A stretch of 64,000 nt of DNA from Acidisphaera sp. L21 (lineage in GTDB: Bacteria; Pseudomonadota; Alphaproteobacteria; Acetobacterales; Acetobacteraceae), in NCBI RefSeq assembly GCF_009765685.1, contig NZ_LMUY01000045.1, positions 1 to 64,000 of the forward strand, read 5' to 3'. This document shows positions 25,103 to 33,109 of the stretch, one piece after another. Positions within the stretch are counted from its first letter, which is position 1; each line of letters begins with the position of its first letter. The notes beneath the pieces are model-generated. The model searched no databases. It was given only the letters and a program-made list of their open reading frames with translations, and had not been told where the DNA came from. Position numbers and translations under genes: made by a program.

Positions 25103-25952
25103 GCGCCGCACCCTCGTGGTGATGGTGGTCGTGGTCATGGTCGTGGCGGCGATGATCTCGTTCCAGATCATGGCTACCGGACATGACGAAGATGCGGCCG
25201 TTGACGCGCACGACCTCGATCTCCGAGCCGTACAGGCGGGACAGCACGGGGCCGGTGATCACCTCATCCACCGAGCCGAGTGCGGCGTGGCCGCCGCCCA
25301 GATACAGCACGCGATCCAGCGCGAACAGTAGCGGGTTCAGTTCGTGCGCGCTGAACAGCACGGTGATCCCGAGTTCGACCTGCAGCGCCTTGGCCAATTC
25401 CACCACGCCGCTTTGGTGATGCGGATCGAGGCTGATCAGCGGTTCGTCCAAAAGCAGCAAATGGGGGCGGCATACCAGGGCCTGTGCCAGCAGGAGGCGC
25501 TGCCGCTCGCCGCCGGAGGTCTGGCTGAGTTGGCGCCGGGCCAGGCTGCTTGCGCCGACCAGGTCCAGTGCGCGATCAACCTCCATGCGGCCGGCTTTGC
25601 CGAGGAAGGGTAGGCCTAAGCGGTGGCCGTCCACCACGCCGGCGACGAACTCCCAGCCGCTGAGCCGCATGGTGGCGACGGCGGCGCGGGCCTGCGGCAT
25701 GTAGCCGATGGCCGGGTTGCCGCGCGCGGCCGGCTCGCCCAGCACGCGGATGCTGCCGGACGCGGTGGGCAGCAGGCCCAGTATCGCCCGCATCAGCGTT
25801 GTCTTGCCGGCACCGTTGGCACCCAGCACGCCGATGAATTCGTGCGGGCCGATATCGAGCGTGACGTCTTGCAGGATGGTGCGCTGGCCCAGCACCAGGC
25901 TGGCGTTACGAAGTTCGATTGCGTTCATTGATGCGTTCATTGGCGCGTTCAT
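25095..25952 (-). CDS. znuC: Zinc/metal ABC transporter ATP-binding protein with His-rich tail (ZnuC-like)
   Basis: A 285-residue ABC ATPase. Walker A is GANGAGKTT, the signature is SQTSGGERQR, and Walker B is LLLLDEPLISLD, followed by a switch His in FSAHELN. The C terminus adds a metal-binding tail with alternating His and Asp, HDHDHDHHHHEGAAHA, which may buffer zinc. The ATG at 25952 overlaps the binding-protein stop (ATGA). The first 11 codons contain three near-identical ATGAACGC units giving Met-Asn-Ala three times, so the exact start among them is uncertain. Confidence 0.92.
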   Translation of the reverse strand: MNAPMNASMNAIELRNASLVLGQRTILQDVTLDIGPHEFIGVLGANGAGKTTLMRAILGLLPTASGSIRVLGEPAARGNPAIGYMPQARAAVATMRLSGWEFVAGVVDGHRLGLPFLGKAGRMEVDRALDLVGASSLARRQLSQTSGGERQRLLLAQALVCRPHLLLLDEPLISLDPHHQSGVVELAKALQVELGITVLFSAHELNPLLFALDRVLYLGGGHAALGSVDEVITGPVLSRLYGSEIEVVRVNGRIFVMSGSHDLERDHRRHDHDHDHHHHEGAAHA

Positions 25953-26818
25953 GGTTTGGGCAGCGCGTGGTCGATCGCGTCCAACTCGGACAGCATCCAG
26001 GTTTGGTACGTCTTGCCCGGGGGGGCCGTTTCGGTCGCACCCACGACGGGGATGTGCGACGCCTTGGCGAGGTTCATCATCCGCACCGCGATCCGGTCGG
26101 AGGCCTGGCTGTTATAGACCAGCAGCTGCACCTGATGCGTCTTGAGATCGGTTTCGAACGCGGCGATGTTGGAGGCGCTGGGCTCGGTGTCGTTCATCAC
26201 CGCCAGTTGGAACGGCTGGTTGCGGATTTCCATTCCCAACGCGTTGAACATGTAGCCGAACACTGGCTCGGTCGCGGTCACGGGCGTGCCAGCCAGGCGG
26301 GTGCGCAGGGCGGTGATCTTCGCCTGGATCGGCTGCAGCGAGGTCTGAAACTTGGCCAAGTTGGCCTGGTAGATCGTGGCGTGGCCCGGGTCGGCACGGC
26401 CGAGTTCATCCGTCAGCGCCTTGGCCATGGCGAGCATGGTGGCCGGGTCGTACCAGATGTGCGGATTGTCGCCGGGCTTCTTGCCGATGAGGTCGGCGAC
26501 GACGATGGTGGTCCGGGTGTCGCTGCGTGCGGCGCCCAGAAGCTTCGCCATCCAGGGGTCGTAGTCGATGCCATTATAGATCGCGATTCGCGCGGCGGAG
26601 ATGTTGCGTGCGACCGAGGGGCTCGCCTCGAACAGATGCGGGTCCTGGTCGGGGTTGCTGAGGATGCTGGTAACGGTCGCCTGCGCTCCGGCGATCTGGT
26701 GCGCCACGTCGCCGTAGAAATTCTCGGCCGCGACGATGGATTGCGGCGCCGCTGCCCGGCCTTGCATGGGCAGGGCGAACAGGGCGGCAATGGCTGCGAC
26801 GAACGGGCGGATTTTCAT
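25949..26818 (-). CDS. znuA: Zinc/metal ABC transporter substrate-binding protein (ZnuA-like)
   Basis: A 289-residue periplasmic cluster A-I binding protein. It starts with a signal peptide (MKIRPFVAAIAALFALP, cleaved near GRAAA) and continues IVAAENFYGDVAHQIAG. Likely metal ligands are the His in DQDPHLFEASPS, the His in DNPHIWYDPATM, and acidic or His residues further on. The long His/Asp loop of E. coli ZnuA is absent here; the His-rich stretch is instead on the ATPase. I start at the ATG at 26818; the longer ORF reads across the regulatory gap. It is first in a znuA-znuC-znuB unit with 4 and 8 bp overlaps. Confidence 0.9.
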   Translation of the reverse strand: MKIRPFVAAIAALFALPMQGRAAAPQSIVAAENFYGDVAHQIAGAQATVTSILSNPDQDPHLFEASPSVARNISAARIAIYNGIDYDPWMAKLLGAARSDTRTTIVVADLIGKKPGDNPHIWYDPATMLAMAKALTDELGRADPGHATIYQANLAKFQTSLQPIQAKITALRTRLAGTPVTATEPVFGYMFNALGMEIRNQPFQLAVMNDTEPSASNIAAFETDLKTHQVQLLVYNSQASDRIAVRMMNLAKASHIPVVGATETAPPGKTYQTWMLSELDAIDHALPKP

Positions 26819-26864
26819 GTGGGGCACCGGACAAGACACTGACGGCCGGCATAGGCCCACAAAC

Positions 26865-26878
26865 GTTATAATGTATCA
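26865..26878. promoter_or_regulatory. Zur-like operator upstream of znuACB
   Basis: GTTATAATGTATCA lies 47 bp before the znuA start. Compared with the core of the proteobacterial Zur box as I recall it (GTTATA-N-TATAACA), it differs at two positions. It is an AT island in a GC-rich gap of 77 bp between the AI-2E family gene stop and znuA. No zur gene is in the window. Confidence 0.5.
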
Positions 26879-26895
26879 AGTGTGCCGATACGCCT

Positions 26896-28836
26896 TTAGG
26901 CAGGCACTGTATCCGACCGTGCGATGCTGGAACGGTCTTCCGCGGCGTCCAGGCAGGCATTCACCGCCGAGGTGAGGGAGTCGGAGGTGACGTCTGCCCC
27001 GATGGCGGCACGCAGCCGGTCGTCGTGCAGGATGGCCTCGCTGCTGGGCCACAGGCCGATCAGGACGGGCACACCGGGCACCTGCTGGCGGAGGCGGCGC
27101 ATGAGGTAGCGCAGATGGGTTGGGCTGCCGCTGACTTCGATGTAGCAGATGCAGACCATGGCGATGGCGCTGGCCTCCAACCCCGCGATCTGGCTGCGGG
27201 CGACGGCGGTGTGGGGCGCGGCCTTGGCGGCGAGGCCGTGCTTGCGCAGCAATTGGGCGAGCATGGCGGCGGCGGCCTCATCCAGCGGGCCGCGGCCGGC
27301 GATGCACAAAACGGGAAAGCCTTCGCCTTTGTCGAAATCCGGGCCGGCGACAGGACGGTGCGGCAGCCGGGTCTCTCGCTCCGGCGGGGCGACAGGTGAG
27401 TCTTCCGCTGGGCCGGTTGGTTGATCGCGGTCTTCGTGGCTCTCCAGGTCGGAGACGAGTTCCAGGACGGTTTTCACGACGTCCTGCGCGCGATCGGTCG
27501 GGAGCAGGCCGCGATCCACATCGACGGCGGCGAGGCGCAGGCCCTGCAGCACCACCTCGTCGTAATAGGAGGAGAGCGAGCGCTCGCGCAGCAATTGCTC
27601 GGCCTGTTCCAGCGCCTCGTCCGCGTCGTTGGCCAGGATGCGCTGGTAGAAGCTTTCGACCGGGGTGAGCGCTGGGCTGTCGCCAAGGATGACGTCGAGG
27701 AATTCCAGCCGGGGCACGTGGCGGCCCAGCACGACCAGGCAGAGGGTGAGCGGGGTGGACAGGATGAGGCCGATCGGGCCCCACAGCCACGACCAGAAGA
27801 TCGCCGCTACCACGACGGATAACGGGGAGAGGCCGGTGCTGTGGCCGTAGATGAACGGCTCCACCACCTGCCCCACCGTCAGTTCGACCACGCCGTAGAG
27901 CGCGATCGTCCACAGTGCCATGGACCAGCCCGGGTCGACGGCGCTGGCAAGTGCGATCGGCAGCAGACCGGCCAGCCAGGACCCGACATACGGGACGAAG
28001 CGAAGCATCGCGCCCATGATCCCCCACAGCACCGGGTTGGGCACGCCGATTACCAGGAGCCCGGCGCAGATGACGCAGCCAAACCCGGCGTTGATTGCCA
28101 ATTGGGTGAGGAAGTAGCGACTCAGCCGGCGCCCGGCGTCGTCCAGCGCCAGGGTGGTGCGGTGAAGATCGCTGGAGCCGAACAGGCGGATCAGGCGGTC
28201 TCGCAGATCGTCCTGTTGCAGCAGCACGAAGATAGTGACGACGAACACGATCGCGCCGTTCGCCAGCGGGGAGAAGACCGGCGCCAGGACCTCCCGCGCA
28301 AGTTGGAGTGGGGAGAGCGGCGGCTCCTGCACCTGCACGGGCACTGGCTTCGGGTCGGCGGAGGGGCTTGGCCTGGGGGTGCTGGCGGGGGGCGGTGGTG
28401 CGGGAGGTGCGACGATTTGGACTTGGCGGCCATAGCTGGTGAGCAGGTCCGACAAACGGCCAATGGTGTATTTCTGCACCAAGGTCGCCTTGGTCTCGAT
28501 CGTGAATTGGTATTTGGGGAGGTTGCCGGCGAGGTTGGCGATCTGCAGCCCGATCAGCCCGGTCAACGCCAGGATGATGCTGAGGGCCACCATCACCGAC
28601 AGCATGACGGCGACCACCCGCGGCACGTGGATCCGGCGCAGACGATTGACCAACGGCGCCAAGACGAATGACAGCAGGACGGCAAGCGTAATCGGCATGA
28701 CCACTTCGCGGGCGAAGTAGAGGGCGGTCACGATGACGACGAATACAGCGAGGATTAGGAGTGCTTCGGTGCCGGGGATGCCGGCGGCAGTGACTTTGGC
28801 AGCGTTTCGGGACGGCGCTGGCACTCGGTCCGACAT
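26896..28836 (-). CDS. AI-2E/PerM family transporter with long cytoplasmic C-terminal extension
   Basis: A 646-residue inner-membrane protein. Eight predicted helices form the AI-2E transporter (PerM/YdiK) core, including LRFVPYVGSWLAGLLPIALA and the end ILSTPLTLCLVVLGRHVP. A proline-rich loop (about residues 145-175, APPAPPPPAS) interrupts the core. After about residue 390 comes a 250-residue soluble part, with a helical segment (ESFYQRILANDADEALEQAE) and then an alpha/beta segment starting FPVLCIAGRGPLDEAAA that looks like a Rossmann/B12-binding-like fold. Extensions of this kind recur in this family; the transported substrate is unknown. It is read toward znuA but has its own downstream gap. 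Confidence 0.85.
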   Translation of the reverse strand: MSDRVPAPSRNAAKVTAAGIPGTEALLILAVFVVIVTALYFAREVVMPITLAVLLSFVLAPLVNRLRRIHVPRVVAVMLSVMVALSIILALTGLIGLQIANLAGNLPKYQFTIETKATLVQKYTIGRLSDLLTSYGRQVQIVAPPAPPPPASTPRPSPSADPKPVPVQVQEPPLSPLQLAREVLAPVFSPLANGAIVFVVTIFVLLQQDDLRDRLIRLFGSSDLHRTTLALDDAGRRLSRYFLTQLAINAGFGCVICAGLLVIGVPNPVLWGIMGAMLRFVPYVGSWLAGLLPIALASAVDPGWSMALWTIALYGVVELTVGQVVEPFIYGHSTGLSPLSVVVAAIFWSWLWGPIGLILSTPLTLCLVVLGRHVPRLEFLDVILGDSPALTPVESFYQRILANDADEALEQAEQLLRERSLSSYYDEVVLQGLRLAAVDVDRGLLPTDRAQDVVKTVLELVSDLESHEDRDQPTGPAEDSPVAPPERETRLPHRPVAGPDFDKGEGFPVLCIAGRGPLDEAAAAMLAQLLRKHGLAAKAAPHTAVARSQIAGLEASAIAMVCICYIEVSGSPTHLRYLMRRLRQQVPGVPVLIGLWPSSEAILHDDRLRAAIGADVTSDSLTSAVNACLDAAEDRSSIARSDTVPA

Positions 28837-28897
28837 CTAGAAACGCCCCGTTTGGATCGAATAAACGTGATCCGGCCCAGGCGGTTGCAACGTTCTG

Positions 28898-28918
28898 GCG
28901 GGGGCAGTGCGCCCCCGC
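28898..28918 (-). terminator. GC-rich hairpin downstream of mucR
   Basis: Eight perfect pairs, gcgggggc (28898-28905) with gcccccgc (28911-28918), loop of five. It sits 22 bp beyond the mucR stop and before the next minus-strand gene. No T-run follows, so termination may be partial. Confidence 0.5.
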
Positions 28919-28939
28919 TGACATGTGATGTTTTTGTGG

Positions 28940-29401
28940 CTAGGCGGCTTTGCGACCGCGGCGGGCTGGGGGTGTGGCGGGCGCCGGCTCCTCCACCTCA
29001 ATCGCTGGCTTGCGACCCAAACCGATCTTCTTGGCAAGTTCAGACCGATGCTCGGCATAGCGAGGGGCGACCATTGGATAATCGTGGGGAAGGCCCCAAC
29101 GTTCCCGATACTGCTCCGGCGTCATGTTATAAGACGTTTGAAGATGCCGCTTCAGCATCTTGAGCTTCTTGCCATCTTCCAAACACACGATGTATTCCGG
29201 AAAGACGGATTTCTTGATAGGAACTGCGGGCTGAAGCCGTTCTGGTTCCACCTGCTCTGTTCCTGCGGCCATCAAGGTGGTGAAAACCTGTTGGATCAAC
29301 TCCGGAAGCGCGTCTCGTGAGACGGCGTTATTGGAGACATGAGCAGATACTATCTGTGCCGTCAGCCCGAGTATGGCTTGCGTTGAATTCGTCTCAGCCA
29401 T
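28940..29401 (-). CDS. MucR/Ros family transcriptional regulator
   Basis: A 153-residue DNA-binding regulator. The Ros/MucR core reads IVCLEDGKKLKMLKRHLQTS then YNMTPEQYRERWGLP and DYPMVAP. In Ros the zinc ligands are C-x2-C and H-x4-H. Here only the first Cys and the first His are present; the second position is Asp and the last is Tyr, so a standard zinc site is not formed. Family members bind AT-rich promoter DNA and control surface polysaccharide, motility and cell cycle genes. The ATG at 29401 follows GGAG at 12 bases. The C terminus is basic and Ala/Pro-rich (PPARRGRKAA). Confidence 0.9.
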   Translation of the reverse strand: MAETNSTQAILGLTAQIVSAHVSNNAVSRDALPELIQQVFTTLMAAGTEQVEPERLQPAVPIKKSVFPEYIVCLEDGKKLKMLKRHLQTSYNMTPEQYRERWGLPHDYPMVAPRYAEHRSELAKKIGLGRKPAIEVEEPAPATPPARRGRKAA

Positions 29402-29727
29402 CACCAATCGACTCCGGTTGTGTTTGTGCCACGATCTCTGTCACTACATTGCATTACGCTGACTTTTCCACAAGGAAACTTGCAACCACAATCAATATTT
29501 TATGCAGTGCAAGACGAGCCGATCCACCGCGGCACTGGTGGGCGGCACGGAGAGATGAAGAAGTAGTCCTAAACCTGTACGAACTGGTATATTAGTCGGT
29601 CACCATTCGAAATCCGCGATGAGAGCGATCGCCCATACCGCAGTTCTGCTTGCCGGGGGCTCAGCCGTCCCCGACTGGACGCGAGAGGCATCCGGGACTA
29701 GGACACGCGCCTGGCTCGCTACGGATT
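29402..29727. other. Intergenic region between mucR and the groES control region
   Basis: About 320 bp between divergent mucR and groES. The part nearest mucR (29420-29515) is AT-rich, with blocks such as caatcaatattttatgcag, and should hold the mucR promoter, possibly with autoregulatory MucR sites. I see no convincing small gene, tRNA or other RNA. A plus-strand ORF at 29650-29895 crosses the CIRCE elements and is not credible. Confidence 0.55.
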
Positions 29728-29754
29728 TGGCACTCTCATCCTTGGACTGCCAAA
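29728..29754 (+). promoter_or_regulatory. CIRCE-like operator 1 (HrcA) upstream of groESL
   Basis: TTGGCACTC, nine spacer bases, then GACTGCCAA: an inverted repeat with eight of nine positions matching, in the exact geometry of CIRCE (TTAGCACTC-N9-GAGTGCTAA). It lies just upstream of the candidate -35 box. Confidence 0.75.
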
Positions 29755-29760
29755 ACGGGC

Positions 29761-29789
29761 TTGACCAGTCCGGGCACCGCGAGTAGACC
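29761..29789 (+). promoter_or_regulatory. Candidate sigma70 promoter of groESL
   Basis: TTGACC (29761-29766) and TAGACC (29784-29789) are separated by exactly 17 bp and lie between the two CIRCE elements. The start site would fall inside CIRCE element 2, the usual place for HrcA repression. Confidence 0.65.
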
Positions 29790-29790
29790 G

Positions 29791-29817
29791 CTGGCACTCC
29801 GAGGGTGGGAGTGCCAA
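29791..29817 (+). promoter_or_regulatory. CIRCE operator 2 (HrcA) upstream of groESL
   Basis: TGGCACTC (29792-29799), nine spacer bases, GAGTGCCA (29809-29816): a perfect 8 bp inverted repeat with CIRCE spacing, 55 bp before the groES ATG. It would block the transcription start when HrcA is active. Confidence 0.9.
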
Positions 29818-29872
29818 AGCTCTTGCTCCGGATTGCAACACACAGTGTTTGATCCACTGAGGAGACACTTCA

Positions 29873-30163
29873 ATGAAGTTCCGTCCTTTGCATGACCGCG
29901 TTGTGGTCAAGCGCATCGAAGCCGAAGAAAAGACCGTCGGCGGCATCATCATCCCGGACACGGCGAAGGAAAAGCCCATGCAGGGTGAGATCATCGCCGC
30001 AGGACCCGGCGCCCGTAACGAGCAGGGCCAGATCGTCGCCCTGGACGTGAAGGCCGGCGACAAGATCCTGTTCGGCAAGTGGTCGGGCACCGAAGTCAAG
30101 ATCGACGGCGCCGAGCTGCTGATCATGAAAGAGTCCGACATCATGGGGATCATCGAGGGCTAA
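29873..30163 (+). CDS. groES: Co-chaperonin GroES
   Basis: The 96-residue lid of the GroEL chamber. It starts [20 protein letters not shown], contains the mobile loop [13 protein letters not shown], and ends [10 protein letters not shown], all standard for Cpn10. The ATG at 29873 follows TGAGGAGA at a good distance. It is first in the groES-groEL operon, 48 bp before groEL, and is preceded by two CIRCE elements and a sigma70-like promoter, so heat-shock induction through HrcA is expected. Confidence 0.98.
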   Translation: MKFRPLHDRVVVKRIEAEEKTVGGIIIPDTAKEKPMQGEIIAAGPGARNEQGQIVALDVKAGDKILFGKWSGTEVKIDGAELLIMKESDIMGIIEG

Positions 30164-30205
30164 CACCTGCCCCTCGACCATCCTTCATTCCCCCTAGAAA
30201 GGTAG

Positions 30206-31870
<1,665 letters not shown>

Positions 31871-31900
31871 GGAAGAAGTCTTTCGTTCACGAAGAAAGAA

Positions 31901-31930
31901 GGGGGCGGGCCGCGAGGGCCGCCCCCTTTT
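31901..31930 (+). terminator. Intrinsic terminator of groESL
   Basis: gggggcgggcc pairs with ggccgccccc (one bulged G) around a five-base loop and is followed by TTTT (31927-31930). It lies 30 bp past the groEL stop. Confidence 0.9.
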
Positions 31931-32106
31931 ACATTGAAGAATGCTGCAGTTGCGAACTCCAGGGCTGCCACAATCCTGTGATTGACTTGTCGTCGCGATG
32001 CTGCAATTGATAGGCACCACAATCGCTTCGGCCACCGCCTTGCTGCGCCTTCACCTATTTTTGGGTGCTGTCCGTCAAGTCGTTCTACGGTTCGATTGTC
32101 CAAACG

Positions 32107-32126
32107 TGCCGTACATTCGTACGGCA
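32107..32126 (+). promoter_or_regulatory. Leader hairpin of the cold-shock gene
   Basis: An 8 bp perfect stem (tgccgtac with gtacggca) with the four-base loop attc, ending 22 bases before the ATG at 32149 and just ahead of the gacggag ribosome-binding site. Cold-shock mRNAs often carry structured leaders that act as thermosensors; that role here is inference. Confidence 0.5.
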
Positions 32127-32148
32127 TTCTGACGGAGTTGACGCAGCT

Positions 32149-32352
32149 ATGGCTATGGGTACGGTAAAGTGGTTCAATACCACCAAGGGTTTCGGCTTCA
32201 TCATGCCGCAGGACGGCGGCAAAGATGTTTTCGTGCATATCACGGCAGTTCAGGCAGCCGGTCTTCGTGGCCTCGATGAGAACCAGAAGGTCAGCTACGA
32301 CGTTGTGATGGAGCGCGGCAAGGCCGCCGCGAGCAATCTGAAGCTCGCCTAA
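32149..32352 (+). CDS. Cold-shock protein, CspA family
   Basis: A 67-residue single OB-fold nucleic-acid chaperone. It reads [20 protein letters not shown] with RNP1 KGFGFI, and RNP2 as DVFVHITAV. It binds single-stranded RNA or DNA and melts structure, typically during cold or stationary phase. The ATG at 32149 is preceded by GGAG. The gene stands alone, with a long leader containing a hairpin and two successive terminators downstream, an arrangement that favours a short abundant transcript. Confidence 0.97.
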   Translation: MAMGTVKWFNTTKGFGFIMPQDGGKDVFVHITAVQAAGLRGLDENQKVSYDVVMERGKAAASNLKLA

Positions 32353-32359
32353 ACAATTT

Positions 32360-32388
32360 GGCCGGCCCCGTCAGGGCCGGCCATTTTT
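32360..32388 (+). terminator. First intrinsic terminator of the cold-shock gene
   Basis: ggccggccc (32360-32368) pairs with gggccggcc (32374-32382), loop of five, followed by ATTTTT. It starts 8 bp after the csp stop. Confidence 0.92.
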
Positions 32389-32406
32389 ATGTCTGGGGTG
32401 TTGGTG

Positions 32407-32440
32407 ACCAGGCAGCCATTGGCTGAGCCTGGTTTTTTTG
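32407..32440 (+). terminator. Second intrinsic terminator downstream of the cold-shock gene
   Basis: accaggc (32407-32413) pairs with gcctggt (32427-32433), with a nested agcc/ggct stem inside, followed by a run of seven T on the plus strand. It backs up the first terminator and protects the convergent gene ending at 32460. Confidence 0.85.
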
Positions 32441-32459
32441 TTTTTGGCTTGTCTGCGTT

Positions 32460-33041
32460 TCAGCCCGTCCATGCCGACGAATCCATACCGGGTGCGGCCG
32501 CGGCGACGCGTGACACGGATGCGACCTTGCTGGCACCGCTGGCTTGCATGATGCGTTCGGCATCCGCCCGCTTTTCGGGGGTTGCGGCGTGGACGGCCAG
32601 AACCAGTTCGCCGGCTGCGGCTGCTTCGTCCCTGCCCTCCTCCTGGGTGACCTTCGCCGCGGTGCCGGCGGCGTTGGCAGCCAAGGCCGACCCGGCGCCC
32701 ACAGCAGCCGCGGCAGCGATCGCAAGACCGGCTGCGCCCCCGGTGGCGATCGTGGCCCCCGCCGCTGCCATCGCGCCCACCGCACCCGCCATGCTGGTGC
32801 CCATGGTGCGGGCCTGCCTCACATCGGTGTCGGTCATTGGATCGGCGGCGCCCTGGTTCGGGGTGGCGTGGCCGGGCGTGGTGTGGGTGGCGGGTAGACT
32901 GAGGTCGGCGCGATCAAACCCGGCGAGGGTCAGTTTCGCGATGGCGTCCTGCATCGCCGCGTCGCTTGGGAAGATCCCTTGTACCTCCTCCACACTCTCT
33001 GCCATGGTCGGGCCGGCCTTGCTGGCTGTTTGCTCACTCAT
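32460..33041 (-). CDS. Small stress-type protein with hydrophobic glycine-zipper segment
   Basis: A 193-residue protein. The N terminus (VEEVQGIFPSDAAMQDAIAK then LTLAGFDRADLSLP) resembles the short alpha/beta segment of general-stress 17M-like proteins. A long Ala/Gly stretch (about residues 85-125) could insert in membranes or oligomerise. The C-terminal part (LVLAVHAATPEKRADAERIM) resembles the second half of that fold. A protein of similar layout lies at 62.5-63.1 kb. The ATG at 33041 follows AGAGGAGA. Function unknown; stress protection is a guess from the family. Confidence 0.7.
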   Translation of the reverse strand: MSEQTASKAGPTMAESVEEVQGIFPSDAAMQDAIAKLTLAGFDRADLSLPATHTTPGHATPNQGAADPMTDTDVRQARTMGTSMAGAVGAMAAAGATIATGGAAGLAIAAAAAVGAGSALAANAAGTAAKVTQEEGRDEAAAAGELVLAVHAATPEKRADAERIMQASGASKVASVSRVAAAAPGMDSSAWTG

Positions 33042-33109
33042 GAGACATCTCCTCTGGATGAGGAATGAACGCGCCGTTGGCCCTTTGTGTTCCCCAGGTG
33101 TGACACCGG

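Noticed and set aside
27278-28924. 548-codon ORF in another frame of the AI-2E family gene
   Set aside because: Arg/Pro/Gly-rich and no membrane helices, while the chosen frame shows the full AI-2E core.
29650-29895. 81-codon plus-strand ORF upstream of groES
   Set aside because: It runs through both CIRCE elements and the promoter and overlaps the groES start.
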